Below, one piece after another: positions 11,890 to 23,304 of a DNA stretch of 64,000 bases. The DNA is from Cladorhizidae sp. MBARI D1340-BT2 (lineage: Eukaryota; Porifera; Demospongiae; Poecilosclerida; Cladorhizidae). Where the stretch lies: positions 19,612,816 to 19,676,815 of the forward strand of contig JAQNBH010000007.1 in NCBI GenBank assembly GCA_028752905.1, in the 5' to 3' direction. The notes beneath the pieces are model-generated. The model ran no database searches. It was given only the letters and a program-made list of their open reading frames with translations, and was not told the DNA's origin. Made by a program: the position numbers and the translations under genes. Numbering within the stretch: position 1 is the stretch's first letter; the number at the start of each line of letters is the position of its first letter.

Positions 11890-12031
11890 ATCTTTGACCG
11901 TCTTCTAGCTTCCATTGGACAAGACACACTGGACACCTTGTACTGGTTGGCCGCCAGCTACAATCGCAGGAACCAGAGCAAGAGCCGCTTCAAGACCGCC
12001 TTTTATTTCCTCATGGCCACGATATATGTCT
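11890..12031 (+). CDS. TAPT1: TAPT1 homologue, exon 2 of 7 visible
   Basis: Acceptor TTCCTTTAG and donor T|GTATCC. The exon begins in phase 0 with IFDRLLASIGQDTLDTLYW, which continues NMLE from the previous exon and aligns with the family motif NMLEVADRLFSSFGQDILDALYW. It continues through a basic stretch (RRNQSKSR) into the hydrophobic FYFLMATIYV. It ends with one base of a codon completed by the exon at 14363. The frame stays open past the donor, but the sequence no longer resembles the family there. Confidence 0.94.
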
Positions 12032-12423
12032 GTATCCTCTGACAAGTTTCTCCATGATGCGCACCATTTGCATTTAACCTTTGCTCCCTCCTTCCTGCTG
12101 ATAGACCTGCTAGCCACACCCTGTGAATGGTGGGTGGGTCTTCAGCAAATGTTGTGTTAAAACTTCACTGAAAGATGGAAAGGGTTTTCCCCCTTCTTGT
12201 TGTTTCATTATTATTGTGTTGATGTTATCTGTTGATTTTTTTTATTATTATTATTTTTTTTTTTAGGAGCTGAAGTTTCAAGGATCAAATTATTTAGGGG
12301 AATAATTTTTGAGGTTATTGTCAACCCCTTACCAAATATTTTTGTTGGAGGACACATTTTTCGCATCTATGTAGGATCAAGTCCACGAAAACTTGAGCTC
12401 CTCAAAAGCTATATGCTATAGAG

Positions 12424-12745
<322 letters not shown>

Positions 12746-12990
12746 GGTCCAGTCTACAAAAGTCCATCAACCATGGGGGGTCTGGTTAACAACCGACCAA
12801 CCCACATGGTTGCATCCCCCTCCAGAGGCAGATGGACAGCCTTTGAAAGAGGTGTGTGATGCAGTCTTCTGGGAGGGTGCCCAATCTCTGGCCTTGCAGT
12901 CGGCCAATTGATTTGATGGCTGACACGGCCTCATCACTCCATCCTCCGAGGGACTCCACGACTAGGGGAATGAAGGAGATACCAGCAGCA
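12746..12990 (-). mobile_element. Fragment of a retroelement-type coding sequence, broken
   Basis: On the minus strand this 245-bp island between two ATT tracts reads SFIPLVVESLGGWSDEAV, then IGRLQGQRLG and HLFQRLSICLWRG. This resembles a C-terminal segment seen repeatedly in invertebrate retroelement-associated open frames. The island has no start codon of its own and is cut by both microsatellites. I cannot name the element family from so short a piece. Confidence 0.5.
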
Positions 12991-13550
<560 letters not shown>

Positions 13551-14362
13551 ACCATAAATCCCAGTTTACAGTATTGTATATACAAATTGAAGCATTGTAA
13601 CTTGGCTTTGCATAATAAATGATGTGTGCATTCAAAGACCCCTTACCGATTCTGTAATACATGTACCTTGAGCCAGAAATGTTGACAGTGAATTAATCTA
13701 GTTGTTTAAGCTCATTTACCTGCACACACCCACTGATAGACCGTGCGCATGAAGGCCACCTTGTCTTAGTATCGCCAACCGATAATGTTAGAACCATCAA
13801 ATATTTCTGACTCTCAACATTTCTGTGTATAATTATAATTATGCATGTGTGGTATTGGGCAAGGAGTGATCAAAAGTGTTAAGCTTTACTAGTAAGACAG
13901 CTTGGCTGGTATTGGAGTGTAGCTATTTGAGTATTGTATTTAGTGAGCACCATCGACACAGTGAAGCCCAAAGCCTTAGCGAGGCCCAGGGGAAGGATTA
14001 CAATGTTAGGAAGGATCCGTTTGCAGTCTTGGGTGGAACTGAAGTACTGTATATACAACAACTAGTGAAGCTGAGGATCAACATCACCTAAAGGTGAAGA
14101 AGGCACTGGATGGACACTCAAACAGCCAGCAAACTCTCACTTAGACCTGGCTCTAACATGTGCTAACTTCATTGCTAATGGGAATGTGTATGCAAATGAC
14201 ACCAGTGTGCATTATTTAGAATCATATTCTCGGTTTTTCTTTGGGGGGTGGTTGAGGTACTGGGCATTGACTACCTAGTTTACTGAAGTGAAAAACCGGT
14301 GTTTTGTTTTCTGTTGTATTTCCTTGACTGTCAACGGCTGCTCCTGCCAAATTTGTGCATAG
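13551..14362. other. TAPT1 intron sequence, no further feature seen
   Basis: Unique-looking intron sequence upstream of the acceptor at 14361-14362. Short open frames on both strands have no recognisable motif. Confidence 0.5.
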
Positions 14363-14530
14363 TCATTCATACCAATCTCATCCTGGTTCAGGCCACCACG
14401 CTCTCTGTGGCCATGAACTCTCACAGCAAAGCTCTTCTCACCATCATGGTCTCCAACAATTTTGTGGAGTTGAAGGGCAGCGTTTTCAAGAAGTTTGAAA
14501 TCAACAACTTGTTTCAGATGTCATGCAGTG
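14363..14530 (+). CDS. TAPT1: TAPT1 homologue, exon 3 of 7 visible
   Basis: Acceptor TTTGTGCATAG, donor AGTG|GTGAGT. With the base carried over from the previous exon it reads F-IHTNLILVQATTLSVAMNSH and then VSNNFVELKGSVFKKFEINN, ending NLFQMSCS. This is the most conserved TAPT1 block (VQATTLNVAFNSHNKSLLTIMMSNNFVE-KGSVFKKFEKNNLFQM in the family). It ends in phase 1. Confidence 0.96.
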
Positions 14531-14825
14531 GTGAGTGTAATAGACATGCCCAGTGCCTTGCTAAGCATCTATAAGTGTGGAGTCTTCCTACTGCATTGAC
14601 AAACTTCAAGCTGTCACATGATAGCACAACTGTCACATGATTAGCACCTGTCATGACCATTTTCCCCTCCTGGTCAAGCGTCAGTGTTTATTGTTTGTAG
14701 AGAGAATACAGACTCGGGGCATATGTACACTCTCGTGTAGATGACCTTTCATTGGTTGGAGGTGGGAAGGAGTTTGGCACAAGATTTGGTGTGCTCTTGG
14801 TAGTGTGAAGGAATGCCATAGCCCT

Positions 14826-15615
14826 AGACTAGCCCTAGTATATCCCTAGCCGTATATCCCTAGCCGTATACTGGACTAGGCCTGTCATATCCCTAGCCGT
14901 ATACTGGACTAGCCCTGTCATATCCCTAGCCGTATACTGGACTAGCCCTGTCATATCCCTAGCCGTATACTGGACTAGGCCTGTCATATCCCTAGCCGTA
15001 TACTGGACTAGGCCTATCATATCCCTAGCCGAATACTGGACTAGGCGTAGTACTGGACTAGGCCTAGCATATCCCTAGCCGTATACTGGACTAGGCCTAG
15101 CATATCCCTAGCCGTATACTGGACTAGCCCTGTCATATCCCTAGCCGTATACTGGACTAGCCCTGTCATATCCCTAGCCGTATACTGGACTAGGCGTAGT
15201 ACTGGACTAGGCCTAGCATATCCCTAGCCGTATACTGGACTAGGCCTAGCATATCCCTAGCCGTATACTGGACTAGGCCTAGCATATCCCTAGCCGTATA
15301 CTGGACTAGGCCTAGCATATCCCTAGCCGTATACTGGACTAGGCCTAGCATATCCCTAGCCGTATACTGGACTAGCCCTATCATATCCCTAGCCGTATAC
15401 TGGACTAGGCCTAGCATATCCCTAGCCGTATACTGGACTAGCCCTGTCATATCCCTAGCCGTATACTGGACTAGCCCTGTCATATCCCTAGCCGTATACT
15501 GGACTAGGCCTAGCATATCCCTAGCCGTATACTGGACTAGGCCTAGCATATCCCTAGCCGTATACTGGACTAGCCGTGTCATATCCCTAGCTGTATACTG
15601 GACTAGCCCTAGTAT
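14826..15615. repeat. 33-bp minisatellite array D, about 24 copies
   Basis: Unit with TATCCCTAGCCGTATACTGG followed by ACTAGGCCTAGCA or ACTAGCCCTGTCA. Two variant classes alternate irregularly, and shortened units sit near 15041 and 15192. The minus strand reads an artefactual 11-residue repeat (GLVQYTARDMT). Confidence 0.95.
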
Positions 15616-16380
15616 AGCCCTCCCTAGCCATAATCTTAGACGAGCCTTAACATACCTTTAGCCATAGCCTTAGGCCATAGAATAACCACAGCCCAGGACC
15701 TAGAATATCCCTGGCTAGGAAACCCCTTGCTTGCCCTACATAGAATATACTTCCTAAGCCCCTAGCCCCAGAACATTCCAAGCCCTAGCCCTAGAATACC
15801 AAATCAACAGCCCTGGCACTGATTTCTGGGATCCATGATATATAGTCACACCTCTCATGTGAGTGTCCCCACGCATGGAAAGAGAGAGTCAGGTCATCAA
15901 TTCTGTTGCACAGTCAGCAAATATGGTTGAAGTTCTGTTAGTGGCAAAAGATGAACACAGAAATATGCCACCCCACACTACAAATTTCAGCACGACCGTC
16001 TTGATGTGTGAAGTCATGATGCAAGTTTCGCTGGATGCTATTTTTCCACCTGTGCATGTACACGTGTGTGAGGATCTGCTTAGCAAGATTTCCTTCCCTC
16101 TTGGGGATATTCCACCTGTGCATGTACACGTGTGTGAGGATCTGCTTAGCAAGATTTCCTTCCCTCTTGGGGATAGTCCCAAGTCGCTCATGAGGGAGCT
16201 GGGGCCATCATCTCCCGGGACATGCATAGGAGTCTGAAGTAGCAGTCAGCTATCTCCAAGGGGTAGTACTGTGTTGCTCTTCTTTCTACATTGTTGTTTG
16301 AACATGAAATTTTGACTTCTTCACTTGACTAGAGCGACTCTGTAGCCTCATAAGCCCGAGTTTAGTATCTGCCAGGCCCA
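15616..16380. other. TAPT1 intron sequence with a 66-bp tandem duplication
   Basis: Decayed CCTAGCC-rich sequence extends to about 15800. A 66-bp segment beginning TCCACCTGTGCATGTACACG is present twice in tandem (about 16045-16176), nearly identical. No gene seen. Confidence 0.6.
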
Positions 16381-16545
16381 ACAGTATACATACATACTCG
16401 TACACATACGATATATGCATGTACATACACATACCTACATACATACACATATGTACATACATGCATACATCCACAAACATGTATATACATGTATATATAT
16501 ACACGTATTACATACATACATACATACATACAAACATACATTCGC
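16381..16545. repeat. CATA/TACA simple repeat
   Basis: Imperfect ACATACATAC-type tetranucleotide repeats in the TAPT1 intron. Confidence 0.85.
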
Positions 16546-17590
16546 AAGTAAAAGTATTCTGATTGATCTAGCAGGCCTGGCGAAAAGGAGATGTCTTCCT
16601 TCCCTGTTGCCCACTGATAGTCCAGTCGAGTGGGGGAGCTGCCTCTATTGCAGACACGATAAGATAGGGATTGCTGTAAGACAGGGATTGCTTGGTCCCG
16701 TGACCTTTTAGAACAGAATCATATGCTCTGAAATCGAGCAAGTTTTTAAGAAGGGAAATAAGTACTCGAGTATTCATTCACCTCAAGGTCCAAAAGCAGC
16801 ATAATGACATGATTTTAAATGGTAAACGGTCATCTACCTGGTTGTGGTCTTCTTTTTCAACTCGTTTGGTTGGTTGTTTGCTTGTTTTTTTGTTGTTGTT
16901 TATTGTTTGCTTGTTGTCTTTCTGTTGTTGTTTGTATGTATTAAAGTTGAGCGGTGAAGGACTGTACTACCGTTGAACTGCCTTCTATTTAAAACACTAT
17001 TTCTAACCTTTTTCTTCTCGTTGTATACTACACAAATCAGCATGTGCCATATCTTGATGACTGTACCCACAGATGCAAGGTCAAATGGAATAGTATGATA
17101 CCTGGCTTGTTTATATAGGTCAGTCTAGTTGTTTGAAGAAGATTGACAAATGCACCCTCTGCATGGGTGTCTAGATTTTTTAATGACTTACGCTTGATGA
17201 TCTTTCTAGAGAAGTGAAAATATCTGAATCAGCTCAGCTCCTATTGTCTCTATATCGCACACCCACAAGCATGTTTATTGTGTTGAAGACCTTTTACCAT
17301 GTGCGTGTTTTATGTACGAAAAACAGATTGACATTGGACAAGTTGAGGTCTAGTAGAATTGTCTCTATGGTATGCAAGTTATGTGTGGCAGGATAGGTAG
17401 ATACAGATCCTTGAAGACAAATTTGGGGCTGCCAGCTGGAAGCATTTTAGAGCCAAAACCGGCTGAAACCACCTTTTATGAATTAAAAGAAGCTGTCAAA
17501 ATGAGTGTTAGCTGAGGGGAACTCGTTTTGTTTTTAGCATCTGCCATTTTAAATTAGTTGTGAACCAATACCAGGAGTGGCACTACACTT
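16546..17590. other. TAPT1 intron sequence, no gene seen
   Basis: Unique-looking sequence with a short T/G-rich stretch near 16880-16935. Open frames are short and carry no recognisable motif. Confidence 0.5.
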
Positions 17591-17915
17591 CCCAATGCAT
17601 GCACACACACACACACACACACATACATACTTCCATATATGCATACACACACATACACACTTGCATATCACATATACACTTGCATACATGCAACACACTT
17701 GCATATACATGTATATACACACTTACATGCATACATACATACACACACTTGCATATGTGCACACACATCTTGCATACATGCATACATATACATACACACT
17801 TGCATATATGCATACACACACATACACACTTGTATATATGCATATATCCACACATACATACCTTGCATATATGCATACACATACATACTTGTACATATAT
17901 ATGCACACATGTAAA
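17591..17915. repeat. CACA/CATA simple repeat with a 20-30 bp period
   Basis: ACACACAC followed by irregular repeats of CATACACACTTGCATATATG-like units. Several overlapping frames stay open because of composition only. Confidence 0.9.
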
Positions 17916-18094
17916 CACTGAAAGTTGATGTTTTGTGATGGAACAACTTCTCCAGGTTACCTATACATCCTGTTAATGCTAAACCCCTCCCCCACCCACC
18001 CCAACACACACACACACATGTGTGCTTCTTAACAACCAATCTTTATGGGGGTGTAAGTTTTGTTGTTAGATAAACATTGATTTCTCTTATTTAG

Positions 18095-18172
18095 ACATTC
18101 GAGAGCGCTTCCACTATGTCATCTTAATGATGGTGGTCATTATTCGGAACTTCAGTCAATCTGGAGATATGA
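18095..18172 (+). CDS. TAPT1: TAPT1 homologue, exon 4 of 7 visible
   Basis: Acceptor TTCTCTTATTTAG, donor ATGA|GTAAGT. With the carried G the exon reads DIRERFHYVILMMVVIIRNF, matching the family's SDIKERF-NYVLLLIVCLRNM segment, followed by SQSGDM. It is short (78 bp) and enters and leaves in phase 1. The human protein is a few residues longer around this junction. Confidence 0.94.
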
Positions 18173-18226
18173 GTAAGTTGTGTTTGTCTGGTTGATCTGC
18201 TAAGAGCCCTGGACAAGCTGCCCATC

Positions 18227-19731
18227 GTGCAGTCTCTAGCAATGAGTGCACGCACCTTGCCAATCATGCTGGCTCTAGCAATGAGTGCACGCACCTTGCC
18301 CATCATGCTGTAGCAATGAGTGCACGCACCTTGCACATCATGCAGTCTCTAGCAATGAGTGGACGCACCTTGCCCATCATGTTGGCTGTAGCAATGAGTG
18401 GACGCACCTTGCCCATCATGCAGTCTCTAGCAATGAGTGCACACACCTTGCCCATCATGCAGTCTCTAGCAATGAGTGCACGCACCTTGCCCATCATGCT
18501 GGCTCTAGCAATGAGTGCACGCACCTTGCCCATCATGCTCTAGCAATGAGTGCACGCACCTTGCCCATCATGCTGGCTCTAGCATGCACCTTGCCCATCA
18601 TGCTGGCTCTAGCAATGAGTGCACGCACCTTTCCCATCATTGGCTGTAGCAATGAGTGCACGCACCTTGCCCATCATGCAGTCTCTAGCAATGAGTGCAC
18701 GCACCTTGCCCACCATACTGTAGCAATGAGTGGACGCACCTTGCCCATCATGCTGCTCTAGCAATGAGTGCACGCACCTTGCCCATCATGCAGTCTCTAG
18801 CAATGAGTGCACGCACCTTGCCCATCATGCCGATGAGTGCACGCACCTTGCCCATCATGCCGATGAGTGCACGCACCTTGCCCATCATGCCGATGAGTGC
18901 ACGCACCTTGCCCATCATGCTGGCTCTAGCAATGAGTGGACGCACCTTGCCCATCATGCTGGCTCTAGCAATGAGTGGACGCACCTTGCCCATCATGCTG
19001 GCTCTAGCAATGAGTGCACGCACCTTGCCCATCATGCTGGCTCTAGCAATGAGTGCACGCACCTTGCCCATCATGTTGGCTGTAGCAATGAGTGGACGCA
19101 CCTTGCCCATCATGCTGGCTCTAGCAATGAGTGCACGCACCTTGCCCATCATGCAGTCTCTAGCAATGAGTGCACGCACCTTGCCCATCATGTTGGCTGT
19201 AGCAATGAGTGGACGCACCTTGCCCATCATGCTGGCTCTAGCAATGAGTGCACGCACCTTGCCCATCATGCTGGCTGTAGCAATGAGTGGACGCACCTTG
19301 CCCATCACTGGCTCTAGCAATGAGTGCACGCACCTTGCCCATCATGCTGGCTCTAGCAATGAGTGCACGCACCTTGCCCATCATGCAGTCTCTAGCAATG
19401 AGTGCACGCACCTTGCCCATCATGCTGGCTCTAGCAATGAGTGCACACACCTTTCCCATCATGCTGGCTCTAGCAATGAGTGCACGCACCTTGCCCATCA
19501 TGCTGGCTCTAGCAATGAGTGCACGCACCTTGCCCATCATGCTGGCTCTAGCAATGAGTGCACGCACCTTGCCCATCATGCTGGCTCTAGCAATGAGTGC
19601 ACGCACCTTGCCCATCATGCTGGCTCTAGCAATGAGTGGACGCACCTTGCCCATCATGCTGGCTCTAGCAATGAGTGGACGCACCTTGCCCATCATGCTG
19701 GCTCTAGCAATGAGTGGACGCACCTTGCCCA
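18227..19731. repeat. 39-bp minisatellite array E, about 38 copies
   Basis: Unit with AGCAATGAGTGCACGCACCT and TGCCCATCATGCTGGCTCT. Variants include GTGGACGC, CAGTCTCT and shortened units, among them three consecutive 30-bp units near 18832-18895. Both strands give long artefactual frames (MSARTLPIMLALA; MMGKVRALIARAS). The array starts about 55 bp after the donor of exon 4. Confidence 0.95.
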
Positions 19732-19803
19732 GTTAAAGTGCACAGCATTTAGAAATGCACAAAGGAAATGCACAATCTTTGTTATATTTGGTGTGCATTT
19801 TTT

Positions 19804-20074
19804 AATCGGTAAAGATATAATCGGTAAAGAGTATATAAATATTTGTTGTCGACATCTTTTTTTTTATTAATTTTTTAATTTTTTTAATTTTTAATGATCC
19901 AAGATTAATTAAATTAGGTCATGTCCTGATCTAGTGCCAATCGGTAAAGATATAATCGGTAAAGAGTATATAAATATTTGTTGTCGACATCTTTTTTTTA
20001 ATTAATTTTTTAATTTTTTTAATTTTTAATGATCCAAGATTAATTAAATTAGGTCATGTCCTGATCTAGTGCCA
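19804..20074. repeat. 135-bp tandem duplication
   Basis: A segment starting AATCGGTAAAGATATAATCG is repeated after 135 bp, almost perfectly (the poly-T length differs by a few bases). It lies between array E and exon 5 of TAPT1. Confidence 0.9.
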
Positions 20075-20206
20075 ATGCCAATGTCAAATTGGATGGGTTA
20101 AAATGGCATGCTTAGGGCCAGAGTTGACTTAGTTTTTTGTACTACGTACTGTGTATGTATGTCATCACTGTACAACTTACCTATTGTTCTGTTTTGGGTG
20201 GAATAG

Positions 20207-20367
20207 GTTTGATGCTTCCCATAGCACTCAGTGTGATTGTGTCAGAAGTGATTGTTGACTGTGTGAAGCACGCCTTCATTACCAAGTTCAACGATATCAG
20301 TCCGGACGTTTACAGGAAGTACCGGCTCGCTCTGGCCAAGGATTTGACAGACAGTAGGAGTACAAAG
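20207..20367 (+). CDS. TAPT1: TAPT1 homologue, exon 5 of 7 visible
   Basis: Acceptor GGGTGGAATAG, donor AAAG|GTCAGG. It reads SLMLPIALSVIVSEVIVDCV and then KHAFITKFNDISPDVYRKYR, matching the near-invariant TAPT1 motif VDIVKHAFITKFNDI-DVY-YR. It includes a hydrophobic membrane segment and ends in phase 0 after LTDSRSTK. Confidence 0.96.
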
Positions 20368-21216
20368 GTCAGGAATATGTATAAATAGGTACCATAAAAT
20401 TTTTTGTGTCATGGAAAAAATAATTCTCAATCTACCGTGGCCCATAAATATTTGTTCAACTATAAATGTGATGCAAAAGTGATGCAAAAATAGAAAATGG
20501 TGCATATTTAGAATAATATATATGTCTGCTGCATATGGAACCTAAAGGACTACTTCACTGTATTAACAACCCAAGGAAGCCTCTGGAAAGTTGTTGTGGT
20601 TCATCCCGTAGAGCGGCTACGGTGGCAGGCTCGAGCTCTGGCACCGACGCTGAGCTTCAAGCTTGCCCGTTACTGAAGCAAGCAGGAGAGGTGAAGTGGA
20701 GAGTGTTGGTGGTAGTGGAAGGATGCAACGCTTGTATACTGCCGCTCAAAAGAGGAGGAAGGTGGTTGCTTAAAGCTCAGGCTAATTCAATGTACAGGTC
20801 AGTTCACCTCGCAATCACTTGACTTTGAACTATTAATATTAACTTTCACTCCAATTATGGAACTCCACCCATTAATTAATGAACCTTCAACCCCTACATG
20901 ACTTGTGGGGTATAGCCATGCACTGGGAAAACTCCTCACCACTTCTATGATAAGAACGATGTATCATTGGAATTTTAAGGTACGTAAATTAGAATCTTTC
21001 ATGGTGGAAGAGATCGACCGGGAAATGTGATGACCATGATAATAATTATTATTAAGCAAGACAAAGAAGGCTTGATACCCAACATTTGGATTGATAATTT
21101 ATTAAAAGGACCATGACGTTCAATTGTTATACAGATTTAAAAAAGCAAGTGTGATTATTTCATTTTCTGCAAACTGGAATGCACACAAGCAAAGATAGCC
21201 ACTCTTGTGTGGATAA
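20368..21216. other. TAPT1 intron sequence, no gene seen
   Basis: A GC-richer island near 20570-20800 has an open + frame of 95 codons without a recognisable motif. Otherwise the sequence is AT-rich and unique-looking. Confidence 0.5.
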
Positions 21217-22552
21217 AGTAGCTATCGGACCTGATAAAGTTAGAGAAGCTATCGGCCCTGATGAAGTTAGAGAAGCTATCGGCCCTGATGAAGTTAGAGA
21301 AGCTATCGGCCCTGATGAAGTTAGAGAAGCTATCGGCCCTGATGAAGTTAGAGAAGCTATCGGTCCTGATGAAGTTAGAGAAGCTATCGGACCTGATGAA
21401 GTTAGAGAAGCTATCGGCCCTGATGAAGTTAGAGAAGCTATCGGTCCTGATGAAGTTAGAGAAGCTATCGGCCCTGATGAAGTTAGAGAAGCTATCAGCC
21501 CTGATGAAGTTAGAGAACCCTGATGAAGTTAGAGAAGCTATCGGCCCTGATGAAGTTAGAGAAGCTATCGGCCCTGATGAAGTTAGAGAAGCTATCGGCC
21601 CTGATGAAGTTAGAGAAGCTATCGGCCCTGATGAAGTTAGAGAAGCTATCGGCCCTGATGAAGTTAGAGAAGCTATCGGCCCTGATGAAGTTAGAGAAGC
21701 TATCGGTCCTGATGAAGTTAGAGAAGCTATCGGCCCTGATGAAGTTAGAGAAGCTATCGGCCCTGATGAAGTTAGAGAAGCTATCGGCTCTGATGAAGTT
21801 AGAGAAGCTATCGGCCCTGATGAAGTTAGAGAAGCTATCGGCCCTGATGAAGTTAGAGAAGCTATCGGTCCTGATGAAGTTAGAGAAGCTATCGGCCCTG
21901 ATGAAGTTAGAGAAGCTATCGGCCCTGATGAAGTTAGAGAAGCTATCGGCCCTGATGAAGTTAGAGAAGCTATCGGCCCTGATGAAGTTAGAGAAGCTAT
22001 CGGCCCTGATGAAGTTAGAGAAGCTATCGGTCCTGATGAAGTTAGAGAAGCTATCGGCCCTGATGAAGTTAGAGAAGCTATCAGCCCTGATGAAGTTAGA
22101 GAACCCTGATGAAGTTAGAGAAGCTATCGGCCCTGATGAAGTTAGAGAAGCTATCGGCCCTGATGAAGTTAGAGAAGCTATCGGCCCTGATGAAGTTAGA
22201 GAAGCTATCGGCCCTGATGAAGTTAGAGAAGCTATCGGCCCTGATGAAGTTAGAGAAGCTATCGGCCCTGATGAAGTTAGAGAAGCTATCGGTCCTGATG
22301 AAGTTAGAGAAGCTATCGGCCCTGATGAAGTTAGAGAAGCTATCGGCCCTGATGAAGTTAGAGAAGCTATCGGCCCTGATGAAGTTAGAGAACCCTGATG
22401 AAGTTAGAGAAGCTATCGGCCCTGATGAAGTTAGAGAAGCTATCGGCCCTGATGAAGTTAGAGAAGCTATCGGCCCTGATGAAGTTAGAGAAGCTATCGG
22501 CCCTGATGAAGTTAGAGAAGCTATCGGCCCTGATGAAGTTAGAGAAGCTATC
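21217..22552. repeat. 27-bp minisatellite array F, about 49 copies, with higher-order structure
   Basis: Unit GATGAAGTTAGAGAAGCTAT followed by CGGCCCT. A shortened 19-bp unit (GAGAACCCTGATG junction) occurs at 21515, 22101 and 22390, spaced 586 and 289 bp apart (21 or 10 full units plus the short one). This shows that large blocks were copied. The three forward frames are open for long runs (DEVREAIGP; MKLEKLSAL), an effect of the 27-bp period. Confidence 0.95.
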
Positions 22553-23300
22553 GAGACTGTCTGTGTATACGAAAACTAGATGATAAAATCAAGTGACCTC
22601 TGTCTGACCTTGGCAATTTTACCATTCTATGTTGGCGATCACAAGGTTTCCTGCTCAGCTCTCTTCTAGACTTACAGCAAAACTGGTGACTTGCTGCTGC
22701 TGCTTGATCGCTATAAGCTTCCACATCTTCAGCAACAGAGCACTGCACTCCACTCTCGCCAGCATGCTCCGTGGTGGCCCACCCAAAGTGATAGGCAAAC
22801 TATAAACCTTGCGTGACTGGGTTTCAGATCTCGAGATTATAACCTCACTATACCACTTCCTGTAGAATACTAGATTCTTCCTGTGGTATACTAGACACTT
22901 CTTGGTATATTCCAGACAACTGTGACATAGCTGCATAGGAAGCTGTATAGGTGTCTCAGAATCCTTCCAAAGTGTGTGAAGTGTCATCCCTAGTGTGCCT
23001 GGCATCTCTTGGCAGCTTACAATGTACCCATTTCATTTTTCAATCATTGTTTTATTATGTGGTGCCTGCAACATAAAATGGATATTCACAACATGGATAA
23101 TGTATTGCTGTTTGCACAGACAACAACAGATATAAGCCAAGCATCTGCTGGTCAATACATTTGATTACAGTCACATAGTACATGTAAACACTAAACAGTT
23201 TACTGTTAGGGATAGATCATTAAATGTATCCTTCATACAGAAACATCACAAACATCACAAACTATGCAAGCCTAACATAATATTCTCATTTCAGCCTGTA
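22553..23300. other. TAPT1 intron sequence, weak antisense open frames
   Basis: A 116-codon minus-strand frame (22655-23005) has protein-like composition but no motif I recognise. It lies just 3' of the antisense pseudogene at 23305-25701 and could be part of the same decayed element. Confidence 0.35.
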
Positions 23301-23304
23301 ATGT

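Noticed and set aside
18695..19870. 391-codon frame and the antisense frames in array E
   Set aside because: Tandem-repeat artefacts with a 39-bp period, open on both strands.
21179..22579. DEVREAIGP / MKLEKLSAL repeat proteins
   Set aside because: Frames of a 27-bp satellite inside a TAPT1 intron.
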